64,000 bases of DNA, from the NCBI GenBank assembly GCA_041281825.1, contig CP166298.1, positions 930,001 to 994,000 of the forward strand. The letters are read 5' to 3'. The position numbers were made by a program, and so were the translations under genes. Positions 9,091 to 17,900 of the stretch are shown here, one piece after another (positions within the stretch are counted from its first letter, which is position 1; the number at the start of each line of letters is the position of its first letter). The stretch comes from Paenibacillus_D tarimensis_A. GTDB taxonomy: Bacteria > Bacillota > Bacilli > Paenibacillales > Paenibacillaceae. The notes under the pieces are model-generated. The model worked only from the letters and a program-made list of their open reading frames with translations, did no database searches and was not told the origin of the DNA.

Positions 9091-9579
9091 TCATAATTGA
9101 AAACAGACGTTTTGCAGGCCTTGATAAAAGTTTCCTTCTTTTGCCGTGAACTTTAAGATGCAATAATCGGGATCGGATACCCCTTGAGGATAATAGGCTT
9201 CCCAGCCGGTATGCCACAACCGCTGCCTGATTTCGGCGTCGAAAACGGGCTCCATCGTTCCGGTCAGCATTAATCCGGCAAATACCTGCGCATCAAGTAC
9301 ATAAACACATGCTTTCGGATCTTTCTTAAACTGGGCAACCCTCTTTGAAGAAGTGTTCGTGCTGAACCATACATGGCGAAGGTTCTCGGACTTGATTTTG
9401 AACATCGATTTGATATTGGGATAACCGTCATCTCTGACGGAGCCGACCATTGCTAACTCTGACCGGTCCAATAACTCTGACGCTTTACGGATTCCGTGCT
9501 CTAAGCTCAAGGGAGTAATTCCATTGGCGATCAGCCGGTTGGCTGCTTCGATCCCTCTTTCCATAATGCTTCCGCTCAT
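9091..9579 (-). CDS. Pyridoxamine 5'-phosphate oxidase-like FMN-binding protein
   Basis: 162 aa, similar in layout to general stress protein 26/PNPOx-like proteins: AMVGSVRDDGYPNIKSMFKIKSENLRHVWFSTNTSSKRVAQFKKDPKA is the family's first half (split beta-barrel strands; the Ser-Lys-Arg stretch contacts flavin phosphate). Such proteins bind FMN or F420-like cofactors and are often of unknown substrate. GGAGGG precedes the ATG. It lies 13 bases after the marR stop, which suggests that the MarR regulator controls it. Confidence 0.82.
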   Translation of the reverse strand: MSGSIMERGIEAANRLIANGITPLSLEHGIRKASELLDRSELAMVGSVRDDGYPNIKSMFKIKSENLRHVWFSTNTSSKRVAQFKKDPKACVYVLDAQVFAGLMLTGTMEPVFDAEIRQRLWHTGWEAYYPQGVSDPDYCILKFTAKEGNFYQGLQNVCFQL

Positions 9580-9592
9580 TGACTACCCTCCG

Positions 9593-10036
9593 TTACTCGG
9601 TTTCATGTTTTTCCAGATTGCGGAATATGCGCTGGAGATATTCCTCGAACTGGTCGACCTCCGAATCGGTGAACCCTTCATAATACAAGCCCGTCATTTC
9701 CATGGAGACATCTTCATAGGCTCTTTTCATCGTTTTGTTCTCATCCGTCAGCCGAATCAGTACTTTTCGCCGGTCATCATCCGGGAAAATCCGGGACAGG
9801 TGGCCTGTTTGTTCGAGCTTGTCCAGCATGCGCGTGAGCGTTGATTTGCCCAATGAGGTTTTCTTCGCAAGCTCCTGGATCGGAATATTATCTTTCTGCC
9901 ATAACGCAAACAGAATTCTGCCTTGAGCGGGGTTGATATCGTTGATGTTGTAATCCTTCAGTTTCCTGGCAAAAATCCGGCTAGAGAGCTGATGAATCTT
10001 CGAGATAAAAAAGCCGCCTTGACGAATTTTGTTCAT
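9593..10036 (-). CDS. MarR family transcriptional regulator
   Basis: 147 aa. The winged helix-turn-helix is clear: INPAQGRILFALWQ, IQELAKKTSLGKSTLTRMLDKLEQTGHL (recognition helix) and DDDRRKVLIRLTD (the wing with the usual DxRxxxxxLT pattern). The start at 10036 was preferred over longer in-frame versions because the MarR fold begins just after it and upstream codons read through promoter sequence. It leads an apparent three-gene minus-strand operon and is divergent from the permease at 10176. The palindromes at 10067-10098 are likely its own operators. Confidence 0.88.
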   Translation of the reverse strand: MNKIRQGGFFISKIHQLSSRIFARKLKDYNINDINPAQGRILFALWQKDNIPIQELAKKTSLGKSTLTRMLDKLEQTGHLSRIFPDDDRRKVLIRLTDENKTMKRAYEDVSMEMTGLYYEGFTDSEVDQFEEYLQRIFRNLEKHETE

Positions 10037-10066
10037 GTTGCGCGCATTCCTAACTGTAATTTTATT

Positions 10067-10098
10067 GTTGTATATAGAATAGTTGTATATAGAACTAT
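10067..10098. promoter_or_regulatory. Probable MarR operator (two overlapping half-related sites)
   Basis: ATAGTTGTATATAGAACTAT at 10079-10098 is a near-perfect palindrome (ATAGTT...AACTAT with a TATA centre), typical of MarR-family sites. A second copy of GTTGTATATAGAA begins 15 bases earlier at 10067. The pair sits between the marR start and the divergent permease start, so it could control both. Confidence 0.7.
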
Positions 10099-10175
10099 TG
10101 TCAATCTCTTTCATGAGAATCCGTTGTCGGTTATGATGGGAATAGTTCAAAGCATGATGAAAGAAGGCTCACAGC

Positions 10176-11558
10176 ATGCTACACGTAGCAAAGCCGGCAA
10201 TGGAGCGGACGGTTATTTTTTTGCTCGCAGCCTTATTTGTCTTAAAACAACTTACACAATGGGAGCTGTTGACTCCAGTTCTCGGCATCCTGGTCTTTCT
10301 CGCACTCGCTCTGCTGCTGCCCCATTTAAGAGGAATGACGCTATGGCTGACTTTGTCCTTTTTGGCGGCGGGCGTTTTGCTGATGCTGTGGCAGCGGGCG
10401 GAATTTCGGACATGGTTCGAGGCGGCCGGTATTAATGTGACGCTGGTCACTCTGTTTGTGTTTGCTCCGCTGTTCGGTATCCCGGTCCGGATTCCGGAAT
10501 ATATCGAAGCGTTGAAGCAATTCTACGAGACGCGGGTAAAGAGCAGGGCGGCACTGTTTGCCGGAACTCAGCTATTAACGCAAATTTTGGGCGTCTTCAT
10601 CAATGTGGGCTCGATTCCAGTTGTGTATCATATCGTATTTGTCAAACCGCAGCCGGGCATGTCCGGCCTGCTTGCAAATGCGCTGAACCGCGGACTTGCG
10701 GGCGCGATTTTCTGGTCTCCTTATTTTGCGGCTATGGCGATCGTGAGCTCCGCGCTTTCGTTATCTTGGTCGACACTCCTTCCCTACCTGCTGGGCTTGA
10801 CCGTACTTAGCATCCTTGTCAGTTTGGCCGTGGATATTCGCGGACTGTGTCATAGGGAAGAAGCTTCCTTTCAAGCTGAAAAGGAAAAAGCCGATCCGGC
10901 AGAGACTTCTGCTAAGCAGGGGACACCCGCGTTTCCGTACGGACTCGGCGTCTATTTGGCGTCCGCGATTGCGGTCATTCTAATATTGGAGCAGTTTGTC
11001 GAGCTGTCGATGGTGATGATCACCTGCATGGCCGCCGCCGCATTTCCGCTAGTGTGGTGTTTGGCGAAGGGGGCTATGGCGACATACAGGCAGGGGCTCT
11101 CCAATCATATCGGGGTAACGCTGCCGGCTTTGAAAAAGGAGATCACGCTGTTCTTGGCAGCGGGTTTTTTCAGCGGTTCAATCGGCACGACCGGATTCGG
11201 GGAATCCGTGCCTGCACTGCTGGAATCGATTCCCCTTCCGGTGTCGCTTTCCTTCTCGATATTCACGGTTGTGCTGATTACGGTGACGTCCATGGCCGGT
11301 CTTCACCCGATCGTCCCGGTCACCATTCTTGCGAACGGCATCGACCCATCGGCCGTCCACATTACCCCTGTCTATTTTGCGGTGCTTCTGCTCGGCAGCT
11401 GGGGTATATCCAATACCGTTTCGCCGGCCTCGGCGGTGAATAATCTGCTGGCCGGACTGTTCAAGAAACCGGTGTTCGAGCTTGCTGGACCGAACTATAA
11501 ATTTGCTGCCGGCATGATGCTTGTGCTTCCGCTTTATTTAATTGCTGTGCGGATCTAG
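10176..11558 (+). CDS. Polytopic membrane protein, putative permease
   Basis: 460 aa with roughly 12-13 hydrophobic segments and no soluble domain. A loop of about 40 charged residues (HREEASFQAEKEKADPAETSAKQ) divides it into two halves of about six segments each. Motifs such as FFSGSIGTTGFGESVPALLES, SMAGLHPIVPVTILANGIDP and WGISNTVSPASAVNNLL recall the inverted-repeat ion-transporter superfamily (ArsB/NhaD/DctM-like), but I cannot assign a substrate. The start has AAAGAAGG about 9 bases upstream. It is divergent from marR, so export or uptake of the MarR ligand is a reasonable guess only. A terminator follows. Confidence 0.75.
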   Translation: MLHVAKPAMERTVIFLLAALFVLKQLTQWELLTPVLGILVFLALALLLPHLRGMTLWLTLSFLAAGVLLMLWQRAEFRTWFEAAGINVTLVTLFVFAPLFGIPVRIPEYIEALKQFYETRVKSRAALFAGTQLLTQILGVFINVGSIPVVYHIVFVKPQPGMSGLLANALNRGLAGAIFWSPYFAAMAIVSSALSLSWSTLLPYLLGLTVLSILVSLAVDIRGLCHREEASFQAEKEKADPAETSAKQGTPAFPYGLGVYLASAIAVILILEQFVELSMVMITCMAAAAFPLVWCLAKGAMATYRQGLSNHIGVTLPALKKEITLFLAAGFFSGSIGTTGFGESVPALLESIPLPVSLSFSIFTVVLITVTSMAGLHPIVPVTILANGIDPSAVHITPVYFAVLLLGSWGISNTVSPASAVNNLLAGLFKKPVFELAGPNYKFAAGMMLVLPLYLIAVRI

Positions 11559-11627
11559 TAGACTGATCCATTAAATATCGATTGTAATAAATTTGACCCG
11601 TTGGATCCGCCGCGGGTCCGGTTCTGT

Positions 11628-11660
11628 AAGCTGCCTGTTTTGGGCAGCTTTTAAATTTTT
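11628..11660 (+). terminator. Rho-independent terminator after the permease gene
   Basis: Stem AAGCTGCC/GGCAGCTT with loop TGTTTTG, followed by an A/T-rich tract with ATTTTTTTT. Confidence 0.85.
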
Positions 11661-11718
11661 TTTGTATTAATAGGATATTTTCTATTCCTCAATCGTGTTT
11701 TAAGCAGGAGGTGAGTTG

Positions 11719-12231
11719 ATGAAAAGTAATTGTTTGCTGCGTACGGATAAAGAATTAGCTGACGTGTACCAAAGGAACGTGGATACCATTTACAGACTAT
11801 GCTATTTATATTTGAAAAATCATTCCGATGCAGAAGATGCCGTTCAAACAACATTTATGAAATGGTTGAACACCGATAAAACATTTACAGGTCATGAACA
11901 TGAAAAAGCGTGGTTAATCGTAACCGCCAAAAACCACTGTAAAGATATATTGAAAAGCTGGTGGAAATATCGTCGGGTGAGCATGGATCCGTTTCCCGAA
12001 AAATCATACTGGGAGCAACATGAAAATGCAGGGGAAGTGTTGGAGAAGCTTCTTTTATTACCGCCTAAATATAAAGAGGTTTTATATCTTTATTATTATG
12101 AAGAATATTCGATCAAAGAGATTTCAAAGCTTTTGGAACGAAACGAAAGCACGATTCAATCACAGTTATCCAGCGGACGGAAGCGGCTTAAAATGACGAT
12201 AGGAGGGATGTATCGTGGCTTATCACATTAA
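11719..12231 (+). CDS. ECF-type RNA polymerase sigma factor
   Basis: 170 aa. Region 2 (VYQRNVDTIYRLCYLYLKN, SDAEDAVQTTFMKWL) and region 4 (LPPKYKEVLYLYYYEEYSIKEISKLLERNESTIQSQLSSGRKRLK) are both present, with no extra domains. AGGAGG lies 7 bases before the ATG at 11719. The last 17 bases overlap the next gene, a single-span membrane protein that should be its anti-sigma factor. Codons here are more A/T-rich than in the flanking genes. The target promoter is unknown. Confidence 0.92.
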   Translation: MKSNCLLRTDKELADVYQRNVDTIYRLCYLYLKNHSDAEDAVQTTFMKWLNTDKTFTGHEHEKAWLIVTAKNHCKDILKSWWKYRRVSMDPFPEKSYWEQHENAGEVLEKLLLLPPKYKEVLYLYYYEEYSIKEISKLLERNESTIQSQLSSGRKRLKMTIGGMYRGLSH

Positions 12232-12910
12232 CGACCTTTTTCAAGCTTGTACACCCAAGGAAGAACAGCGATCCAGGATGCTTCGTGAAATAGTGAAGAA
12301 ATCGGCTGAAAAGACGGAATGGAAAACAGATGCTTCACTGCGTTTGCAGTTTAAAAAAAGATTGCTTCAACTGCTGGTTGCAGGTATGCTCTGCCTATTA
12401 GTATTGGGCGGGGGTGCGGGGATATTCTCTTTGATGGGCGATAAAAAGGCATTTGCGGTCTACGCAATTGGGTCTGATACTGAAATTACGGAAGCGGGAG
12501 TTGAACTGTCTACCGGAATCATATTTGATGACGGTACGCAGAAGGGGGAAGCGATGTATCTGTATGTGCAGGGGGATAATATTAACACCATCCGGTATAC
12601 CTGCAAAAACCAATATATGCACTTTACCGATATGACAGAAAAAAGACAAAGCTACAGCATGGAAAAGCAGTTTACGGTGACTTATGGCGAAAAGTCACAG
12701 GATTACCGGTATCTGCTTGTCGAGTGGCTGCCTGAAAATACCGTTCGAGCGCTGTCTGATGCCGATGTTACGATTGAAAACCTTAGCGGGGAGCTGCGGA
12801 ATGACATGATTGTAATGGAAGTCACATTCAAAGACGGAAGTACAGTAACTAAAGCGGTTGCTATCACGATTCAGGATAACGGTAAAATACTTGCCAAGTT
12901 GAAGGGCTAA
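12215..12910 (+). CDS. Putative membrane-bound anti-sigma factor
   Basis: 231 aa starting at GTG with AGGAGGG upstream inside the sigma gene. About 50 cytoplasmic residues (CTPKEEQRSRMLREIVKKSA) precede one transmembrane segment (LLQLLVAGMLCLLVLGGGAGIFSL, about residues 49-72). An extracytoplasmic beta-rich domain of about 150 residues without a recognised family follows. The arrangement, 17-base overlap with an ECF sigma gene and topology are typical of a cognate anti-sigma factor; no zinc-binding HxxxCxxC motif is visible. A hairpin AGGGGC-AACC-GCCCCT at 12948-12963 lacks a T-run but could end the transcript. Confidence 0.75.
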   Translation: MAYHINDLFQACTPKEEQRSRMLREIVKKSAEKTEWKTDASLRLQFKKRLLQLLVAGMLCLLVLGGGAGIFSLMGDKKAFAVYAIGSDTEITEAGVELSTGIIFDDGTQKGEAMYLYVQGDNINTIRYTCKNQYMHFTDMTEKRQSYSMEKQFTVTYGEKSQDYRYLLVEWLPENTVRALSDADVTIENLSGELRNDMIVMEVTFKDGSTVTKAVAITIQDNGKILAKLKG

Positions 12911-12991
12911 GTTGGCAGCAAAAAGGGCAGATCAAAGAGCAGCCGGAAGGGGCAACCGCCCCTAATTGTTCGTTGGGGGTAAAGAAAGAGA

Positions 12992-14197
12992 TCATTCGGT
13001 TTGCCCGTCTTGGTTATAGGAGTACCCGGGATATTTCACCACCGGCCATTTTTCCTTCCTCAGCGCATTCATCAATTCCGGTCCTACATGCAAATTCTCC
13101 TGAACTAATCTATGAGGAGTCAGAGCCATCCACTGATTCAGAGACACATCCTCAAAGCGATCACTCTTGAATATCTCCAGAAACCACAGGCTTTGGTCAC
13201 CCGTGTTTTGAATATAGTGTCCGAAAGCAAACGGCACATACCCCACATCTCCGGCCCTGACATCATAAGTTCGGGCTCTCCCGTTGGCTGCGAATACCGT
13301 CATTCGCCCTTTTCCCGATATATAATACTGCCATTCATCATTATTCGGATGCCAATGCAGCTCTCTCATCCCGCCCGGCTTGATTTCAACCAATGCGGCA
13401 GCAACATTCATTGAAATGGGAAAATTGCTTGAATCGACGATTCGCACAGTGCCGCCCGGAGTAACGAGCGGTTTTTGGGCCATTAGCCGATGGGTGAAGC
13501 TCTTCGGCACCGTTCCGTACGGACTTGTAACCCTCTCGCTTTCAAGCGGGCCGGGCACGGTTCCTTGGAAAATGTAGAGCTGTTTGTTCGGGATATGCGC
13601 AAAAGCGCTTTCCGGAACTCCAAAATTTGCCGACAAAACTTCCTTCGGTGTATGAGCGAACCAATCGGAGATGGATAAGGTGTTTAAGTCGGAGAAGCTC
13701 CCGTCGTCGAATACGAGCAGAAATTCGCATCCTTCCTCAAGGCCTTGAATCGAGTGCGGAATTCCCGGAGGAAAGTACCATAGATCCCCCACCCCGACAT
13801 CGGCAATAAAATTCCGCCCGTCCTGGTCGACTGCCGTGATGCGGGCGCGGCCCACAAGCATGATTGCCCATTCCGCTTGCTGATGCCAATGCAGCTCGCG
13901 CACTCCGCCCGGGGTCAGTGCCATGTTCACCCCGGCAAGGGTGGTGGCGACCGGAAGCTGTCTAACCGTCACTTCACGTGACCATCCCCCATGATTCACC
14001 TGCATATAGGTGTCGGAGAAAGAAAACCTTAGGTTGGGAAGAGTACCGGCATCGGTGACCGGAGGAACCAGCATATCGGGATTCTGAAGATCTCTCGTGA
14101 TATCGCGCGGTCCAAAGTCCCACCAACCGGCACCGTCTTTTCTAATCGGTTGCGGCACATTTCCAGTTGAGGTGTGGTTCCGGGGTTGTTCGGCCAT
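12992..14197 (-). CDS. oxdD: Bicupin oxalate decarboxylase (OxdC/OxdD family)
   Basis: 401 aa, no signal peptide. It converts oxalate to formate and CO2 with Mn. Both cupins carry full metal sites: GGVRELHWHQQAEW (His103, His105, Glu109, with His148 in GIPHSIQG) and GGMRELHWHPNNDEW with FGHYIQN. Numbering runs exactly 8 ahead of B. subtilis OxdC as I recall it. The mobile lid over site 1, SENS in OxdC (161-164), reads Ser169-Asp-Leu-Asn here, so the catalytic Glu162 is replaced by Asp. The C-terminal LEIFK segment that holds Glu333 in OxdC is kept. AAGGAGG precedes the ATG. The gene is monocistronic. The choice between oxdC and oxdD is uncertain. Confidence 0.9.
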   Translation of the reverse strand: MAEQPRNHTSTGNVPQPIRKDGAGWWDFGPRDITRDLQNPDMLVPPVTDAGTLPNLRFSFSDTYMQVNHGGWSREVTVRQLPVATTLAGVNMALTPGGVRELHWHQQAEWAIMLVGRARITAVDQDGRNFIADVGVGDLWYFPPGIPHSIQGLEEGCEFLLVFDDGSFSDLNTLSISDWFAHTPKEVLSANFGVPESAFAHIPNKQLYIFQGTVPGPLESERVTSPYGTVPKSFTHRLMAQKPLVTPGGTVRIVDSSNFPISMNVAAALVEIKPGGMRELHWHPNNDEWQYYISGKGRMTVFAANGRARTYDVRAGDVGYVPFAFGHYIQNTGDQSLWFLEIFKSDRFEDVSLNQWMALTPHRLVQENLHVGPELMNALRKEKWPVVKYPGYSYNQDGQTE

Positions 14198-14413
14198 GGA
14201 ATTGATCCTCCTTTTGATCAGTTGGCTGCTTAGATACTAAGATCAATCTACAGGGTATTTATATTGGAGTCCGGATTATGTTATGAATAGGTATGTTATT
14301 TACAAGCTTATAACAACTTAATATAATTAGGGCAAATTAAGCCTTTTAGATATACTCGATTTTTTTATTCTGCGAGCGGGAGCTCAAAGCATCATGATTA
14401 GGGAGGTTTATTA

Positions 14414-15418
14414 GTGGGAGAACGATTGATAGAAGAGTATCGCGGAGGAAGCTTGGAAAATATCCACTTCGGCCACATATGCGGAGTTGATGAGAGCGGG
14501 AGCGTCGTTTATCGGACCGGTGACCCGGAGTGGGTCACGTTTATGCGGTCAGCGGCAAAGCCCTTTCAGGCGGTCCCCGCATTCGCTCACCGGGTCGATG
14601 AACGGTACGGGCTGTCGGACCGGGAGAAAACGATAATGATGGCATCCCATCGCGCGGAGCCTGAACATGTTGAAGCATTGGAATCGATGAAGCGCAAAAT
14701 CGGAGTGGATGAGGAAGATTTGGCTTGCGGTTCGACATACCCGCTAAGCGGCCAAGCACGCGACGCTTTGCTTCTGGCGAACAAGCCGAAGAGGAAGCTT
14801 TATCATAACTGTTCCGGCAAGCATCTTGGCGTTATGGCGTTATGCAAGGGAATGGGCTACCCCATTCAGGGCTACGACGGGCCCGGTCATCCCGCGCAGC
14901 AGGAGATATTGAAGACGGTTGCCTACTTGACTGGCTGCCCGGAAGAGCAAGTGCGGGTCGGCATCGACGGCTGCGGTTTTCCGGTATTCGGGCTGTCGCT
15001 TCGTCATATGGCAGTCGGCTATATGAAGCTGGCTTGTCCGGATTTGATCGACCGTGAAGATGTCAGGCAAGCGGCGGTGACAATCACCCGGCTAATGAAC
15101 GAATATCCGGATATGATATCCGCGCCTTGGTTTATCTGCTCGCAGTTTCTGCGAGACCCGAATATTGTGGCGAAAGGTGGAGCCAAAGGGGTGTACTGCT
15201 TCGGCCTGAAGAAGGAACGGCTGGCTTTTGCTTTGAAGGTGCTGGACGGGTCCGAGGAGGAATGGCCGCTCATCATCGCTTCCATACTTGAGCAAATCGG
15301 TTACGATAATCGGGAGACGATCGATCGGCTGTACCGGCTTACTCCAACAGAGATTAAAAATGACGGTCAAACGATTGTAGGTGAAAACAAGGCGGTCTTT
15401 AAGCTGAAGAAGGTATAG
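14414..15418 (+). CDS. L-asparaginase, rhizobial type (asparaginase II family)
   Basis: 334 aa, GTG start with GGGAGG 8 bases upstream. It hydrolyses asparagine to aspartate and ammonia. It belongs to the family of the Rhizobium etli enzyme (PF06089), unrelated to AnsA: MRSAAKPFQAVP contains the SxxK catalytic pair, and HNCSGKHLG and GIDGCGFPVFGL are the other conserved blocks. The length fits the family. It stands alone, divergent from the oxalate decarboxylase gene with a 216-base A/T-rich gap between them in which I could not fix a promoter, and it ends at a bidirectional terminator. Confidence 0.88.
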   Translation: MGERLIEEYRGGSLENIHFGHICGVDESGSVVYRTGDPEWVTFMRSAAKPFQAVPAFAHRVDERYGLSDREKTIMMASHRAEPEHVEALESMKRKIGVDEEDLACGSTYPLSGQARDALLLANKPKRKLYHNCSGKHLGVMALCKGMGYPIQGYDGPGHPAQQEILKTVAYLTGCPEEQVRVGIDGCGFPVFGLSLRHMAVGYMKLACPDLIDREDVRQAAVTITRLMNEYPDMISAPWFICSQFLRDPNIVAKGGAKGVYCFGLKKERLAFALKVLDGSEEEWPLIIASILEQIGYDNRETIDRLYRLTPTEIKNDGQTIVGENKAVFKLKKV

Positions 15419-15454
15419 TACTTGTTTTTTCAATTAGCATAGATGTGAAAGAAA

Positions 15455-15485
15455 GGCTGATCCGGCAGCATTTGCAGGATCAGCC
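15455..15485. terminator. Bidirectional terminator
   Basis: Perfect 9-bp stem GGCTGATCC/GGATCAGCC with a 13-base loop, flanked by AATTTT on one side and TTTC on the other, between two convergent genes. Confidence 0.85.
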
Positions 15486-15502
15486 AATTTTCGTTGCTGC
15501 AC

Positions 15503-17533
15503 TCAATGCAGTTCTTTGGGCTTGAAAGGATTTTTGTTTGCCGCATCGGTCAGATATTGGGCGGCATCTTCCGGAAGCAGCAGTCGGTTGCGCACAAGAT
15601 CCCGTACGGACGTACTCACCGATTTCATATACCCGCCGTGATTGCCGTACAGCTCCTCCAGGGATAATCTGGGATCGCCCTTAGCCTCCCGTTCTTCTTT
15701 GGTTACAGAGAAGGGAAGATAGGAGCCGTCACGGTCGCACAGCTCTTCTTCAAGATTCGCAGCCTTATAAAAATTCCATCCGGTATAGGTGCCTAATGAA
15801 GCAGCTACCCAAGGCAATCGGATCCCGCTGAGCTCATTACCGTTCCTGTCCACCTGGGGCACAAGTGTTGTATAAGCCCTTCCAACTGCATCTTTCGGAT
15901 AGACCCAGTCATCCAAATCGATAATTTGATTTGTAAAATGCGGAATCTTCACTCCGGGAATGAGAGGGAACCCCAGCTGGGCCGGCTGAACCAGCGTCCC
16001 CGACGCGATGCTCGGAACACGGCTCTCCGGCGGCTCCAATTCCTCGGTTGCCCACTTATCCAGCGCGACCAAGAGGGCCCGCAAAGCCGGCGACGGATTA
16101 TGCGGATTCTTCGGGTTGGCACATCTGCCGGGAGCGGCGGTCAGCCCGATGCGGCCTCCGTGCTGTGTGCCGGAAATCAGGTACAGCCGGACGGAATCGG
16201 GCAGTTGGATATCATGCGTTCCCAGCGGATCGGTATGCAGCAGTGACGCGCCTTTCTGCCAATATTCGGTCGAGGTATTGACATCGATGACGAGCGGATC
16301 GAACTCGTTGCCGCGCAGAAGGGCGCCGGTTCTTCCTGAAACCGGATCTGTCATCGTCTCATACGTAAAAGGAAACCGGTTCTCAGGAAATTGATGGTCC
16401 TCATGCTGGGTGCTTGTCCGGTTCGGCTGCCCGAACTCGGTATTGGCGAATACCTTGCCAGCGCCGGCGATGTGAATCATTACGCCGTCAAATACAATCC
16501 GATCCGATTCGTCCTGGTTGAAACCGAGTTCGATATGATCGTGCAGATAACGTCCGCTTTGGGAGATGCCGAGACCCAGGGCCGTTTCGATGCCTGATGA
16601 TGTACTGTCGGCTGCGATCGGATTGCCATTTCCGGCTGCGTCCTTCGTTTCATAACGAAGGAAAGAGACCAGATCCCGCGTCGCGGCATATCCGATTCCC
16701 AGTACTTTCGGGTCTTTAGCCGGATAGTGAAAATCATAGATCAATCCGGGCTCAAACTTTGTGCTTTCCGGCAGAAGCTTGATGCTGTGTGAGTTCACAA
16801 ACGTCCACTGGTCTGCCGGTATTTCGACGGGACTGTCCGTCTCTTTCGTCCGAACTGTCAGGCGTGACCGGCTTTGATCCAGGGATGCGGCCTCGTAGCT
16901 GAGAGGCGCCTTTAATTCGTTTTCGGAAATGCGCGTACCGAAAACAAACTCGTCCCGTATGATTTTGACGATCGGTTCACCGCTATTCGTCGCCACCGGG
17001 ACCCGAATCGTCATGCCGTCATTCGTCGTTGGGGCATCCGGATCCCAGCCGCTCCAAACAACGGTATACCCTTCACGAAAGACAAATCCGTTGCCCGCAT
17101 CCGGCAATGTCGCCGGATCGTTGACGGCGACCGGGGAAGTCGAAGGGGCATCGTGGAGCCAATGCATCAGGAACTTGCGGCCCCGGTTGGTCACCTCATA
17201 GAGCATTTTATGATTGCCTTTACTTAGATCAGCGGGACGCATGATGTAGAAATCGACGTCATACTCGACAAGGCCTTCGGCATTGCGCGGGGCCTTGTCC
17301 AGATTGACAATAACCTCGTTCAACGGATCATCCGGGTCCAATTCACCATATGCCGTTCCGGCAATCTTGACGTAGGATCCGGTATTCCCGAACTTCTCGC
17401 CGTCCGCAAACGGTTCAACCCGGTCGATTTCCAGACGGGTGATCCGCGCATCCGCAACGTCGGTGAGCAGAAAAATTCCAATCATAAAGACGATTACCTG
17501 CAAGCCGAGGCTTGCCAATTTCATTTTTCGCAT
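15503..17533 (-). CDS. Secreted alpha/beta-hydrolase domain protein
   Basis: 676 aa. An N-terminal signal peptide (MRKMKLASLGLQVIVFMIGIFLLTDVADA) leads into a beta-rich N-domain and an alpha/beta-hydrolase domain with the nucleophile elbow GISQSGRY (about residue 335) and a later TQHGGRIG segment. It matches the layout of the broad alpha/beta hydrolase family annotated only as domain PF20091, whose substrates are not known. The start at 17533 has AGGAGG 9 bases upstream; a longer in-frame start has none. A catabolite-repression site (17604-17617) lies upstream, which suggests that it is a scavenging enzyme repressed by good carbon sources. Confidence 0.8.
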   Translation of the reverse strand: MRKMKLASLGLQVIVFMIGIFLLTDVADARITRLEIDRVEPFADGEKFGNTGSYVKIAGTAYGELDPDDPLNEVIVNLDKAPRNAEGLVEYDVDFYIMRPADLSKGNHKMLYEVTNRGRKFLMHWLHDAPSTSPVAVNDPATLPDAGNGFVFREGYTVVWSGWDPDAPTTNDGMTIRVPVATNSGEPIVKIIRDEFVFGTRISENELKAPLSYEAASLDQSRSRLTVRTKETDSPVEIPADQWTFVNSHSIKLLPESTKFEPGLIYDFHYPAKDPKVLGIGYAATRDLVSFLRYETKDAAGNGNPIAADSTSSGIETALGLGISQSGRYLHDHIELGFNQDESDRIVFDGVMIHIAGAGKVFANTEFGQPNRTSTQHEDHQFPENRFPFTYETMTDPVSGRTGALLRGNEFDPLVIDVNTSTEYWQKGASLLHTDPLGTHDIQLPDSVRLYLISGTQHGGRIGLTAAPGRCANPKNPHNPSPALRALLVALDKWATEELEPPESRVPSIASGTLVQPAQLGFPLIPGVKIPHFTNQIIDLDDWVYPKDAVGRAYTTLVPQVDRNGNELSGIRLPWVAASLGTYTGWNFYKAANLEEELCDRDGSYLPFSVTKEEREAKGDPRLSLEELYGNHGGYMKSVSTSVRDLVRNRLLLPEDAAQYLTDAANKNPFKPKELH

Positions 17534-17603
17534 ATTCTCATTCCTCCTCGGCCGGTATCTGGACAACATTTTTCTCTCATTTCGTTCTCCTCTCTTTAAT
17601 TTA

Positions 17604-17617
17604 TTAAAGCGCTTTCA
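17604..17617 (-). promoter_or_regulatory. Candidate cre (CcpA) site upstream of the secreted hydrolase
   Basis: On the minus strand it reads TGAAAGCGCTTTAA, matching the cre consensus TGWAANCGNTNWCA at all but one position. It lies about 70-85 bases upstream of the start at 17533. The surrounding 367-base gap to the amidase gene is A/T-rich and otherwise holds only promoters. Confidence 0.6.
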
Positions 17618-17858
17618 TTAAGTGTAATGATAATTGTACACAAAAATATATAATTTGTATACGAATTCATAGGAAATATTTCCCTAATGAGATATTCATC
17701 ATTTTTCGAATTCTGTAACTTCGTGATGAACGAAAGCTCCTTCAGTGGACTGTCGATTTGTGCGAAGAGCTGAAACGTATTGGAATTGCCCGCGTTCACT
17801 TTGTCGAAACTTTCTTCTCTAGGAATCTATCAAAAAGGGTGCGAGATTCCGAATCTGT

Positions 17859-17867
17859 TGGTATAAT
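17859..17867 (+). promoter_or_regulatory. Extended -10 promoter of the amidase gene
   Basis: TTGGTATAATG gives TGnTATAAT, an extended -10, 33 bases before the amidase start. No good -35 box is seen at 17 bases, which fits extended -10 promoters. Confidence 0.6.
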
Positions 17868-17900
17868 GACGGTACAAAAAACATTGGAGAGGTGCGGGCA

